Shown here in pieces: positions 42,741 through 53,352 of a stretch of 64,000 bases of DNA. The DNA lies in NCBI GenBank assembly GCA_039583875.1, contig CM077165.1, positions 65,894,757 to 65,958,756 on the forward strand, read 5' to 3'. The notes under the pieces were generated by a model. That model saw only the letters and a program-made list of their open reading frames with translations. It was not told the origin of the DNA and searched no databases. How positions within the stretch are numbered: position 1 is the first letter of the stretch; the number at the start of each line of letters is the position of its first letter. Made by a program: the position numbers and the translations under genes. Source of the stretch: Platanthera guangdongensis. Taxonomy: Eukaryota; Streptophyta; Magnoliopsida; Asparagales; Orchidaceae.

Positions 42741-44801
42741 ATGGCCCAAAACAAAGATTATGCTAGCACCAGACCTCCAGTGTGCAATCTGTCAAAGTTT
42801 GCACTTTGGAAAGCAAGGATTAGACTCTACATGAATTCTATTGACGAAGACATTTTTAATTCTGTTTTGACAGTGTGTCCAAGACCTCCAGAGGGCACAA
42901 GCACAAATGCTGTTCCACCTCCATCAGGAACAGATGCTGACATCAAAAAGTGGAAAGTGGCTGATGCCAAGGCAATGAACATTTTAGCTCAGACAATGTC
43001 AGATGACATTTTTCAAAAAGTAGCTGAATGCAATTCAGCCAAGGAGATTTGGGACAAGCTCTCAGAAATTGTCTCTGGCTCAGCTGATGAGAGAAAGGAC
43101 AGAAGATCTCATCTCATCTCCCAATATGAGAACTTCAAGAAGGGAGAAACAGAGTTAGTGGGAGACATGTACAACAGACTGAGTCTAATTGTCAGTGAAC
43201 TGAGGACATTAGACAAAGAGATCTCACTGACAGAACTTAATGACAAGATCCTAATGTGCTTCCCCAGCACTTGGGATTCAAGAATCTGGCCAATTAAAGA
43301 TGCCAGAAGTCTGAATGAGATCACCACTGAAGCCTTGTTGGGTAAGCTCAAATCTTATGAGCTACTCATCAAGAACAGAGAAGAAGAACAGAAGGCTGCT
43401 TCACCAGCCACAAGAAAGGAGAAGACGATAGCATTCAAGGCAACTGAAGATCTGCCTGAAGAAAAAGGAATAGGCAATGATGAACTTCTCAGCTTGTTGG
43501 CCAAAAGATTCTATAAGATGGCCAGAAAGGACTTCAGAAGAAGATCATACAAGGAGCAGGATAAGCCAAGGTATGACAAGTCCATTGGCAATAACAAAGA
43601 CATTATTTGCTTTGGTTGCAGGAAACCAGGGCATATAGTTCCTGACTGTCCAGAAAACAAGAACAAGGACAGAAGGGACAGAAAAGAAAGAAGAAAGGAG
43701 AAAGACTCCAAAAGGACTGGAAATAGCAAGCCCTCTTCCACCAAAAATAAGCATACAAGGAAAGGATTTGTTGCTGAATCCTGGAGTGAGACTGAAGAGG
43801 AGTCAGAAGCCTCTTCCAGCTCCAGTGATGATGAGGATGATGCAGAAGAAAAGGAATTCTGCATGATGGCAATTAATGCCTCACAGCACAACTCAGAGGA
43901 AGAAGAGTCAGAGTCAGACTCAGAGATTCAACCTGAAGAAGATCAGGTAATCAGTTCTTTTGATTTTACTTCAGAAGATTTTAAATCTGAATTTAAAGCA
44001 TTGTGTTTAGATCTGCTAAAGTCTGAGAAAGAGATCATCTCTCTCAGAAATCAATTATCTGAACACAATGGCTTAAAGTCAGAAAACCTCAAACTCTCTC
44101 AGGAGTTGGAGAACTATAGAGAACAGATAGCTACACTGAAAAGTGAGCTCTCTGAGGCCAAGAAGCTTGAAGAATCCCTTAATGGGAGAAGCATCAAGCT
44201 GATGGACATCACAAGCACAGTGAACTCTAGACTTAACAGTACACTGGGCTTGGGTGCTTCATCTAGCCAACCTATAGTCCTAACAACTCCCATCAAGTTT
44301 ATTTCTAGCAAGGGAAAGGGAGTTGTAGAGGTTGCCAGGAAAAATTCTGATCTGCCTCAGAAAACTAAAGTCCAGCACAAATCGTCGAACGGAGATCGAC
44401 GATCGCCGAATGAAGATCGACGATCGCCGAACGCAGCTCGACGATCTCAGGACAAATCGTCGAACGCTGATCGACGATCTCAGCCAAGATCGTCGAACGC
44501 TGGTCGACGATCCCATATACCTGACCTCAGCCATAGTCGACCGTCGAACGGAGATCGACGATCTGACCCAAGATCGTCGAACTCAGCTACAAGATCGTCG
44601 AACAGAGGTCAGAGCTCTGGTAATTTTTTCAAAGGCAAGTCAAAATTGAATCCTGAGGGTTCTTCATCCCAAACCTTCAACCCTTATACTGAATGGATTT
44701 TACCTCCAAGGAGATATCATCCTGAAGGATATAAGAGTCAGCCAGGGATGTCTTTCATTTCTGAATTTAGAGGTTATCAACCTAGGCCCAAGGTAAACTA
44801 G
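42741..44801 (+). CDS. gag: Copia-3 gag
   Basis: An intact 686-codon ORF. It has a Copia gag domain over about residues 10-220 ([44 protein letters not shown]) and a zinc knuckle [14 protein letters not shown] near 290. A Lys/Arg-rich run and an acidic Ser/Glu-rich region follow, then a coiled coil at about 416-480 with heptads such as [18 protein letters not shown]. Around 548-625 there is a repeat of SSN(G/A)xRRS units; the DNA here is the same dyad as in the LTR. The coiled coil after the knuckle and the great length are Sirevirus traits. It ends at TAG 44799-44801, overlapping the opening of the pol frame (+1) by five bases. Gag forms the particle; what the RRS repeat does is unknown, but it is basic enough to bind nucleic acid. 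Confidence 0.95.
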   Translation: MAQNKDYASTRPPVCNLSKFALWKARIRLYMNSIDEDIFNSVLTVCPRPPEGTSTNAVPPPSGTDADIKKWKVADAKAMNILAQTMSDDIFQKVAECNSAKEIWDKLSEIVSGSADERKDRRSHLISQYENFKKGETELVGDMYNRLSLIVSELRTLDKEISLTELNDKILMCFPSTWDSRIWPIKDARSLNEITTEALLGKLKSYELLIKNREEEQKAASPATRKEKTIAFKATEDLPEEKGIGNDELLSLLAKRFYKMARKDFRRRSYKEQDKPRYDKSIGNNKDIICFGCRKPGHIVPDCPENKNKDRRDRKERRKEKDSKRTGNSKPSSTKNKHTRKGFVAESWSETEEESEASSSSSDDEDDAEEKEFCMMAINASQHNSEEEESESDSEIQPEEDQVISSFDFTSEDFKSEFKALCLDLLKSEKEIISLRNQLSEHNGLKSENLKLSQELENYREQIATLKSELSEAKKLEESLNGRSIKLMDITSTVNSRLNSTLGLGASSSQPIVLTTPIKFISSKGKGVVEVARKNSDLPQKTKVQHKSSNGDRRSPNEDRRSPNAARRSQDKSSNADRRSQPRSSNAGRRSHIPDLSHSRPSNGDRRSDPRSSNSATRSSNRGQSSGNFFKGKSKLNPEGSSSQTFNPYTEWILPPRRYHPEGYKSQPGMSFISEFRGYQPRPKVN
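44381..44612 (+). repeat. dyad array inside the gag coding sequence (Copia-3)
   Basis: Several copies of ATCGTCGA-ACGNNGA-TCGACGAT or close variants, with the same half-sites and 7-bp spacer as in the LTR and before ORF3. They encode the [12 protein letters not shown] repeat of gag. The minus strand is also open across most of it. Confidence 0.8.
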
Positions 44802-47800
44802 GTCAAAAACAAGTAAATTGTTTCATGTGCAGGTGAAGACCTATCCAACATCTAACCAGCAATGGTATTTGGATAGTGGGTGCTCTAAGCACATGACAGG
44901 GAACAAGGACAACCTCAATTCCTTTAGAGCCAAGCTTGGACCCAAGGTTATCTTTGGTGACTCCAATTTTGGACAAACTAAAGGTTATGGAGCAGTCCAG
45001 ATTGGTTCTGTAACCTTCAAGAAAGTAGCATATGTGGAAGGACTGAAGCACAACCTAATCAGCATCAGTCAGCTATGTGATGAAGGGTACCAGGTGACCT
45101 TCAACAAAACCTTATGCAAAATCAAGTCAGAGGACAACACAACTGTGTTGACAGGTAAAAGGAAAGGTAACATCTACCAAGTAGATTTTCTTTCAACCTC
45201 TATAGATATCTGTTTATTCAATTCAGTTTGTAGACCAAATGTTTTATGGCATAAGAGATTAGGACACCTAAACCTTAGAACTATTGCTAGGCTATCCAAG
45301 GACAACCTTGTTAGAGGACTACCTTCTGGCCCCTACAAGAAGGAAGGACTCTGCAAGGCTTGTCAATTAGGCAAGCAAACTAAAAACAGTTTCAAGTCAC
45401 TTAATAAGAGTGATTCACCTAGGATATTGTATCTGTTACACATGGATCTATTTGGACCCATCACAGTACAAAGCCTAGGAGGGAAATCCTACACTTTGGT
45501 GATTGTAGATGACTTCTCTAGATTCACTTGGGTGTTCTTTCTAAGGAAGAAGTCTGATAACTTTAAGTGTCTGACAGAGTTTCTCAAATGTATAAAGATT
45601 GAGTTCAATACTCACATTGCCCTGATCAAAAGTGATCATGAGACAGAGTTTGATTCTCTTCTTATGCAAGAGTTCTGTCAGAGTGAAGGGATCAGGCATA
45701 CTTTCTCAGCTCCTAGAACTCCTCAACAAAATGGGGTAGCTGAAAGGAAAAATAGAACCCTTATTGAATCTGCCACTACATTGTTGTCAGATGCTCATCT
45801 ACCTCTATCCTTTTGGGCAGAGGCAGTGAACACCTCCAACTATGTGCTGAACAGGAGTCTGATACATAAACTAAAGGGAAAGACTCCCTATGAATTACTC
45901 AAAGGGAAGAAACCTAAAGTTGACTATTTCAGAATTTTTGGCTGCACTTGCTATATTCACAATAATGATAAGAAATATTTAGCAAAATTTCAAGCCAAAG
46001 CTGATGAAGGAGTGTTTCTGGGATACTCCATGATCAGCAAGGCCTATAGGGTATATAATAAATCTTCATTGAAAATTGAGGAATCTGTTCATATTTCTTT
46101 TGATGAAACTAACATGTCTTTCAAGGAGAAGCTTTCTTCTACCATAGAACCTTTGCAGGAACACTCTCTAGTTGAAGATATGAACAAGCTACAGGTTGCT
46201 CAAGAAGAAGAAAGCAGTGAAGATGAAAGCAATGCTCAACACATTGAAGCTCCATTTGAAGAGCCAGTTGTTGTACCACAAGAGGAAACAACAACACAGG
46301 TTGGTGAACAATCAACACCCCCTGTTGATTTAGTAACATCAAGAGACCATCTAATTACCCAAATAATTGGAGAACTCTCAGCTGGTGTGCAAACCAGAAA
46401 TCAGGTCAACCAAAACCTGTTGCACACCTGCTTCCTTTCTCAAATTGAACCTCAGTCCATTCAAGATGCAGAGCAAGATTCACACTGGATCATTGCCATG
46501 CAAGAGGAGTTGCATCAATTTGAGAGGAACAAAGTATGGGAACTAGTGCCAAAGCCAAAGGATCATTCCATTTTTGGAACAAAATGGGTATTCAGAAATA
46601 AACTGGATGATCAAGGAGTAATAATAAGGAACAAGGCAAGGCTAGTTGCCCAGGGATATTCTCAAGAAGAAGGAATTGACTACGACCAGACCTTTGCACC
46701 TGTTGCAAGATTGGAAGCCATCAGAATTTTTCTAGCTTATGCAGCTCACAAAGGCTTCAAGGTTTATCAGATGGATGTCAAGAGTGCCTTCTTAAATGGA
46801 GACATCAAAGAGGAAGTCTATGTCAGACAACCTCCAGGTTTTATCTCTCCAACTTACCCTGATTATGTTTTTAAACTAAATAAAGCAATATATGGTCTCA
46901 AGCAAGCTCCTTGAGCATGGTATGAGACCCTAGCATGCTTTCTCTTGGAAAATGGTTTTATAAGTGGTAGAGTAGACCAAACTCTTTTTATTAGAACCCA
47001 TAAGTCCCATACCCTACTAGTACAAATTTATGTAGACGATATCATTTTTGGTTCTACTGACTCAAAATTGTGCAGAAGGTTTTCTAACCTAATGCATTCT
47101 AAATTTGAGATGAGTAGCATGGGTGAGCTATCCTTCTTCCTAGGATTGCAAGTCAAACAACATGCTGAAGGCATCTTTATTTCTCAAACCAAATATGCTA
47201 ATGAGCTGGTTAAGAAATTTGGCATGTCTGAGGCATCTTGTATGAAAACACCCATGCCTACCAATGCTGTATTGGATGCTGATGAACATGGGAAACCTGT
47301 TGATCAGACAACATATAGAGCAATGATTGGCTCTTTACTGTATCTTACAGCTAGTAGACCAGATATAATGTTTGCTACATGTATATGTGCTAGGTTCCAA
47401 GTAAGCCCTAGAGACTCACACCTCACATTAGTAAAGAGGATTCTTAGGTATGTTAAAAGTTGTCCAAATCTAGGTCTCTGGTATCCAAAAGATTCAGCAT
47501 TTGAGTTAACTGGATTCTCTGATGCTGATTATGCTGGATGCAGAATTGACAGGAAAAGCACCAGTGGAACTTGTCAGTTCCTTGGTGATAGACTTGTCTC
47601 CTGGTTTTGCAAGAAACAAACATCTGTGTCAACTTCAACTGCTGAAGCTGAATATATGGCTGCAGGTAGTTGTTGTTCACAAATATTGTGGATTCAAAAT
47701 CAACTCCTACACTATGGTTACAACTTAGAGAAGTCAAAAATATTTTGTGACAATACAAGTGCTATTTCCATAGCTCAAAATCCAGTCCTCCGTAGTAGGA

Positions 47801-47982
47801 CAAAACACATAGAGATTAGGCATCATTTCTTGAGGGACAATGTTGAAAAGAATAAAATTGAACTGCAATATATCCCAACTGATTTACAAAGGGGAGATAT
47901 TTTCACCAAGCCTTTGGATGAAAAAAAACACACTTTCTTCCTAAATCAGTTAGGAATGTTAGATGGAGGAAGTCTTAAATAA
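44797..47982 (+). CDS. pol: Copia-3 pol: protease, integrase, RT, RNase H (one in-frame stop)
   Basis: Open from 44797 in the +1 frame relative to gag, with no ATG near its start, so it needs frameshifting or another bypass. Counting from the TTG at 44818: protease [13 protein letters not shown] at about 16; GAG-pre-integrase and zinc finger ([16 protein letters not shown]) at about 145-185; integrase core with HMDLFGP, SDHETEF and AERKNRT; RT with [18 protein letters not shown] and the catalytic YVDDIIFGS; RNase H with [24 protein letters not shown] and [13 protein letters not shown]. The order integrase before RT defines Copia. A TGA at 46912-46914 replaces the Arg codon found in Copia-4 (QAPRAWYE), a CGA to TGA change. 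The frame is otherwise complete to TAA at 47982. Confidence 0.95.
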
Positions 47983-48472
47983 TCCCCAAGATTTTGAAAG
48001 CTAAAAATTGACCAAGACTAGGCAAAATTCTGATTTTTCTTAATGTCTAGGATTTTCTGATCTCTGAACTGCGCTCGACGATTTCCCCAAAGATCGTCGA
48101 ACGGAGATCGACGATTTCCAGAATCGTCGAACTGAGTTCAGCGCCCCTCAGACAGCATGAACTGTCTCCTTCGGTCAACGATCGTCGAACGACGCTCGAC
48201 GATTTTGTTCCCTGAACGATCGTCGAACGGAGCTCGACGCTTTCCAAGATCGTCGAACGGAGATCGACGATGTTGGAGTCTCTTCAGATTCCTTTAGAAG
48301 CCTAGATCGTCGAACTGAGTTCAACGATCTTTCCAATTCTGCGTCGAACCCTAATATAAAACTCATTTTTCGCCGTCGTTCTCTCTTGCGCTTTCAATTT
48401 CTCTGCAAAAATTATCTTCCCTCCAAACAGTTCTACCTTGGTCGTTTTGTTTGTTAAGTTTCTGCAGGTACC
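47983..48472 (+). promoter_or_regulatory. pol-ORF3 spacer with dyad array and TATA box: candidate internal promoter (Copia-3)
   Basis: After 90 bp of plain spacer, dyads of the LTR type (ATCGTCGA-ACGGAGA-TCGACGAT and variants) fill 48071-48332. TATAAAA follows at 48355-48361, then a pyrimidine-rich leader, then the ORF3 ATG at 48473 (GGTACCATGG), 118 bp after the TATA box. Copia-4 has the same order with its own motif. Promoter activity is inferred. Confidence 0.65.
48355..48361 (+). promoter_or_regulatory. candidate TATA box for ORF3 (Copia-3)
   Basis: TATAAAA in CTAATATAAAACTC, directly after the dyad array; the downstream C/T-rich leader resembles plant 5' UTRs. Confidence 0.55.
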
Positions 48473-51400
48473 ATGGCCGTCTCAGTTGCTCTCCTCGCCG
48501 CAATGAAGTTTGATGCAGGGTTTGACATTGATTTGGACTCCTTCAACACCACTGATCAAGTCTTCCAGGACATTCTGAGTTTATTCAGAGATCAGCATTT
48601 GTCTGCCCTCATGACCACAAGAATAAAACTTGCTTCAGATGAGATAAAAGAATGGGTATATACTGCACACAACCTTGACAACAACACCATTGTTGGAACT
48701 ATTGCTGGAACCCAGGTACCTCTGACCCCAACAGTTTTAACAGAGGTTTTTGGTTTAAGAAATGGTGAAGACTCTGCTGAACTTTCTGGAGAAGAATTTT
48801 CTGATATACTTGCCAGGATGGGTCATCCTGAGGGAAACCCTAGCAAGTTGTTTAAGAGGAACTTGTCAGTTGAATATAGGTTCCTAGCTGATGTTGTAGG
48901 CAAGGTGCTGTTGGCCAAACATTCTGCACATGACACCATCTCCAGACATCAGCTCTGCCTCATGGGAGCTCTGGTAGATAGGAAAAGCTTGAACTGGGGA
49001 GAGGTCTTCTTTGACCTGATAAAGAAGAAGATTAATAAAACTTTTGTGAATTTTGGAAGAATTCTGGGAGTCTTCCTTCAGGCAAAGTGCCCTACTCTGC
49101 TGGTCTCCTCTGGAGTGCACATCAATGCCTCCAAGAGACTCACCTGTGCCCTATTTGGGAAATGGGACAGGTAGATTAGCAAGCCCAGCAGGCCCTCTTC
49201 ATCTGCCCCTTCAAGCACCAGGACTCAAAGAGTCACTCCCCCCCAGGTCTCTGCACCTGCAGAGAATCTGCCTGCTGCTAGTGCTGCTTCTCCTCCTCCT
49301 CCAAGTTCAACCCTACCTCCAGCTCCATCCACCATTCCAGCATCATCTCCCATCACAATCTCCAGCCCATCTCCAACATCAATTCCATCTCCAGCAACCA
49401 CTTCATCACTTCCAGTAGACCAACTCCACCCATTATTCTCTTATCCACCACCAGATGTCACCTCATCTCCATCCATACCATCCTTCACACTTCTAGATGA
49501 ATCCTACATGGATGATTCCCCCTCCTCTCCTCCAGACTTACCATCCTCTTCAACATCCTTCCAAGATCTCCTCCACCACATCCTTGACCAACCATCTTTC
49601 ACTCCCTCCATATCCATCCCCTTGTCCTCCATCTCCACAATCCCCTCTCCTGAGCCATTCATTCCACCATTCAGCCCTCCACCTCCAGCCTCTTCAGCCA
49701 TCCCTGTACCCTCTACCTCTGCTCCTCTTCTTGAGCAAGTAGATCTTTCAGCCCTTGCTGACAAGCTGTATGAGCTCATTGCCCCCAGGCTCTCCCTCCT
49801 CTTGGAGACCTCTTTGGCTCCTCTACACTTGTCAGTGGCAGCCCTCTCTGCCAGGCTCTCTTCTCTCCTCCCTCAAGCAGCCCCACCAGCAGTGTGCCTT
49901 GATACAGAGGTATCTGCATCCAGGCAGGGGGAGATGCCTTATGAAGCCAGCCTTCATGCTGCTGTTGCTGCTGCTTCTGCTTCTGCTCCTGCTCCTGCTG
50001 CTGTTGTGCTTGTATCTTCTGCTCCAGTTGCTGTGCCTACTCCAGTCTTAGCAATAGACCTAAGGTCTTTGCTATCTGCATTTGATACTGCATATTACAG
50101 CTACCTCCCAGAGCCATATGCTGTCCAGCCCCCAGAATTTCTTGCTGCCCAGCCCTCAGAAGATCTGTCTAAGGCTCTGGTGCCTTTCTCTGTCTGTGAC
50201 CCCAGTATTATTTCTTCTTTTTTACACTCACTGACTGCTGCTGCTGCTGATAAAGAAAAGGCTGAATCTGTTTCTGAACTTGTTCTTGCTGCTGCTGAAG
50301 AAAATGCTCCAACTGCTGCTGCCATTCAAATTGTTTCTGATGAGCTCACACCCCAGGATTTTCTGATGACAGAGGCTGTTGTTTTTGAGCCTGCTGTAGA
50401 TGTTATTGTTGTTTCTGAACCTGCTGCTGCCATAATTCCTGATATAACCAGTGTTGTTTCTACTGTTGCTCCAGTATCTATTGTTGTATTTGTTGCTGTA
50501 TCTGCTGCTATACCTGCTGCTGCCCCTTCTGCTTCTGCCCCATCTGCTGCAATGCAACTGAAGAAAGATCTTATGAAGAAGATAGATGCTATATATGATG
50601 CCCAGAGCTCTGACTCTGATGAGTTTAAGACAGATTCTGATGACTCTGCTGCCACCATTGCAAGGAAAAGGAAGGCAAGAAGTAAGGCAATGAAAAGGGT
50701 TCCACCTACCAAAGTTAGAGATGATAATGATGTTCCTTACTATATTCTGCACAACTGCCCAATTTCTGAACATTGGATGCAGTACTCCAAAAATCAGCTC
50801 AAGGCAATGAAGAAGAAAAGAAAGTTTGATAAGGACTCCTCCCAGTTCAAGCACCCTCATCCTCCTCCACCACCTCCACCTGATGCAGGTGCAGGTGGCA
50901 GCTCTGCAAGTTCAGGCCCAGCTAGAAGCCAGGCTCCCTACCAACCTCATGCTAGAACATATCAAAGGGAAAGCCAGTCTAGGGGCTCTTACTCTAGAAG
51001 GGGAGGATATAGGGGAAATCAAAGAGAGACTCAGGTTTACTCCAAAGGGCATTCCAGGCAGCACCCTTATTCCAGGGGAGGACATGTTCCTTCTGATACA
51101 TCTTCAGGTCCATTCCCCTATAAGCTCAGAGAAAATGTGACTGCCAGGACTCCTCAAGATACTTCTTCCAACAGGTATGAGCCACCAGTTCCATTTGAGG
51201 ACCCTGAGAGGAATCCTGTTGCTTGGACTGCTAGAATGAAAGAGTTGGCTGCTTTAGACCAGATAAAGAAAGCCAAAGAGCAAGGCCTGGACACCTCCAA
51301 TATATCTACAATGTCAGAACAAAGACAAAAAGAACTAGAAAGATATGCCTCCAGTAAATTTTTTGATGCAGACAGGTACATGGAGTTGCATCCAGCTGCA

Positions 51401-51520
51401 GTGGTTCCCAGGGCTTCTAAGCAAACTTATTTGGGTGCAACTGATGACACCAGATCCAAACAGGAAGCTTTAAATCCTAATAGAGAAATCAAGATGGTAA
51501 AAGGCAAAGAGAAAAAGTAA
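48473..51520 (+). CDS. Copia-3 ORF3: large protein of unknown function (one in-frame stop)
   Basis: One continuous frame of 1015 codons interrupted only by TAG at 49172-49174 (codon 234, right after GKWDR). Residues 1-233 form a conserved domain shared with Copia-4 (FLADVVGKVLLAKHSAHD, NFGRILGVFL, GVHINASKR, KWDR); it reminds me of the plant 'putative transposon protein' domain, weakly. Then come a Pro/Ser-rich stretch (about 235-420), an Ala/Val-rich stretch (about 475-695), an acidic patch, a basic cluster RKRKARSKAMKR near 730, NDVPYYIL, a Pro run, an RGG-like region near 825-865 (RGSYSRRGGYRGNQR) and a conserved tail (LHPAAVVPRA, NPNREI). No signal peptide or membrane segment is seen, so it is not a typical envelope protein. 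A nuclear or nucleic-acid-binding role is inference. A shorter product from the ATG at 49508 is possible. Confidence 0.85.
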
Positions 51521-51682
51521 CTCTGTAAGGTGACAATTCTTGGTTTTTCTGACTGATATCTGGATGACATATATATATATATCTCTGTGATGGTTCTGTA
51601 ATGTCTAGCTATTGTTGTTTTTGTATTTTTCTGTTTATATGTTGTTTGATTTTCCAAAGTCTGTAAATAGTAATCCTAACCC
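51521..51682 (+). other. 3' untranslated region of Copia-3
   Basis: T-rich sequence with a short TA repeat (about 51570-51580) and no ORF. Confidence 0.5.
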
Positions 51683-51696
51683 AAATAGGGGGAGAT
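51683..51696 (+). other. polypurine tract of Copia-3
   Basis: AAATAGGGGGAGAT immediately before the 3' LTR, the same as in Copia-2. Confidence 0.9.
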
Positions 51697-53281
51697 TGTT
51701 GGAACACCCTATTACTAATTTGGGTCAGGATCACTATGTCTCTAGGAATCTGTGTTTGACCTTCTGTATAGCTTAATAGGTCAATTAGAATTGAGTCTAA
51801 GGGATCAGGAGTCTAAGTTTGGAAGCTGCCCTGAAGACCAGTTTTTCTGGAGACTAAGTCTAATCGTCGAGCTCAGCACGACGATTCGTCGAACTCCGGT
51901 CGACGATCGTCTAGCTCAACTTCTGCAGATCGTCGAGCTCCATTCGACGATCGTTGAGCTCAAACCTCATAATATCGTCGAGCTCCTCTCGACGATCGCT
52001 GAGCTCAACTTCGCAATATCGTCGAACTCCATTCGACGATCGCTGAGCTCAGGTCGACGATTTTGACTCTGCATTAGATCCTTATCTCTGAGCTCAGTTC
52101 GACGATCTTTGAGCTCAGATCGACGATTATATTGCTACTTGGATTTTCCAGTTCGCTGAGCTCAGCTCGACGATAGCAGAGCTCAGTTCGACGATTTCAG
52201 TTATCTTTCAGAATTCAAATTCAAATCAGATAGAAGTTATTCTGCATTTAATTCAGAAGATCTGCCAGCCGTTTTCATTTACTTCTGGAGCAAGTTTCAA
52301 GGGATTTTTCAAGGAACAAATCAGTGGACTTTCCTTCAGAAGAAATTATGCAATTAAGGCTGTAATCAATGCAGACCAACGGCTATCTTTGACAGAGTGA
52401 TATCATATTCAGACTCAGAGAATAAAAGAGAATGTTTTTTGAATGGAATAGAGAAGAAATACAGAGATTGACAAGGAGAGGACACACAACTCAATACACA
52501 GAGACTCTTTGAAAATATTCTGTCAACAAGAATTCTGAAGAACACTCATCAGAGAGATCAAGCTTTCAAAAATCTTCAGATCTCTTCAGCTCTCAAGTGT
52601 TCAAGGCCAACATCATTTCAAGACTCCAGACTCTCAATATTTCAGCTTGCTGAAATCATCTTGTGCTGGAGATCTATCTTTGAAGGCCTATCACCCTCAG
52701 CAAAGCTCATCTTCCTGAAGATTTCAAGGACTCAGGGGGAGCTTTGACAACATCACTGAATCCACATAGTCTTCTCAGTTGCTTGAGAAAGAGAAGACTG
52801 CCATCACTCTCTCACCCACATTCTGTAAAGGGTTTTTCAAACTCCCTTCAAAAGTTTGAATCTGGTTTTTGAGCACCTTGTCAAAAGCTCATTGGTGGCA
52901 AGACACCTGATCAAAAAATCTGATTTGATTTTTGAGCACCTTATCAAAAGCTCATTGGTGCTCAGGACACCTGATCAACTCATCCTGCAGTGGATTCCTA
53001 CCTAGGGTGGTAGAAGAGTGGATGTACCCAAGTTTGGGGAACCACTATAATTTCTTGTGTCATCTGGTTCTGCATGTTTTCTTTTTGTTTCTGGCCTAGA
53101 TTTTCTTGTGCTTAGTTTCTGCATAGCTTAGTGTTGTGATTAATTTTATTTCTGCTTCCCTGCTCACACTCATTACAACAATTGTTGTAAAGCTTTGCAA
53201 AAGTTTTTCTTTGTGTTTTAAAAGCACCATATACTCTATTCACCCCCCTCTAGAGTATATCAGATCTAGTTTCCCCTTTCA
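51697..53281 (+). repeat. 3' LTR of Copia-3
   Basis: 1585 bp, the same length as the 5' LTR, with about ten substitutions and no indel seen. Dyad array at 51862-52196; U5 hairpin at 53229-53260. Confidence 0.95.
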
Positions 53282-53352
53282 CTAGGGTTTTGTCATGACC
53301 TAGTCATGGCAAAAACTACTCTTGGGGGTCTATTTGGAAATGGGATGTTACA
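53282..53352 (-). repeat. Gypsy-4 LTR fragment (terminal 71 bp)
   Basis: Starts TGTAACATCCCATTTCC at 53352 on the minus strand, as Gypsy-2 does. It includes the ctagg target of Copia-3 at 53282-53286. Confidence 0.85.

Larger units (their letters stand above)
41027..53281 (+). mobile_element. Copia-3: nearly intact Sirevirus-like Copia element, 12.3 kb
   Basis: Perfect target duplication ctagg (41022-41026, 53282-53286). The two LTRs are both 1585 bp and differ at about ten positions by eye, so it is the youngest element whose age can be judged here. Order: LTR, primer site, gag, pol, spacer with dyads and TATA box, ORF3, polypurine tract, LTR. Only two stops damage it: TGA in RT and TAG in ORF3. 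Confidence 0.96.

Noticed and set aside
44793..44832. Intron at the Copia-3 gag-pol boundary (AG|GTAAAC ... TGTGCAG)
   Set aside because: It would be only about 40 nt, below the size of functional plant introns. The similar interval in Copia-4 would be about 21 nt.
50228..50860. 210-codon minus-strand ORF opposite ORF3
   Set aside because: Asn/Ser/Arg-rich shadow of the Ala/Val-coding GCT/GTT repeats on the plus strand.
48473..51520. ORF3 as an envelope gene
   Set aside because: It lies where env-like genes are reported, but I see no signal peptide, membrane helix or glycoprotein pattern; it is Pro/Ser-rich with basic and RGG-like parts.
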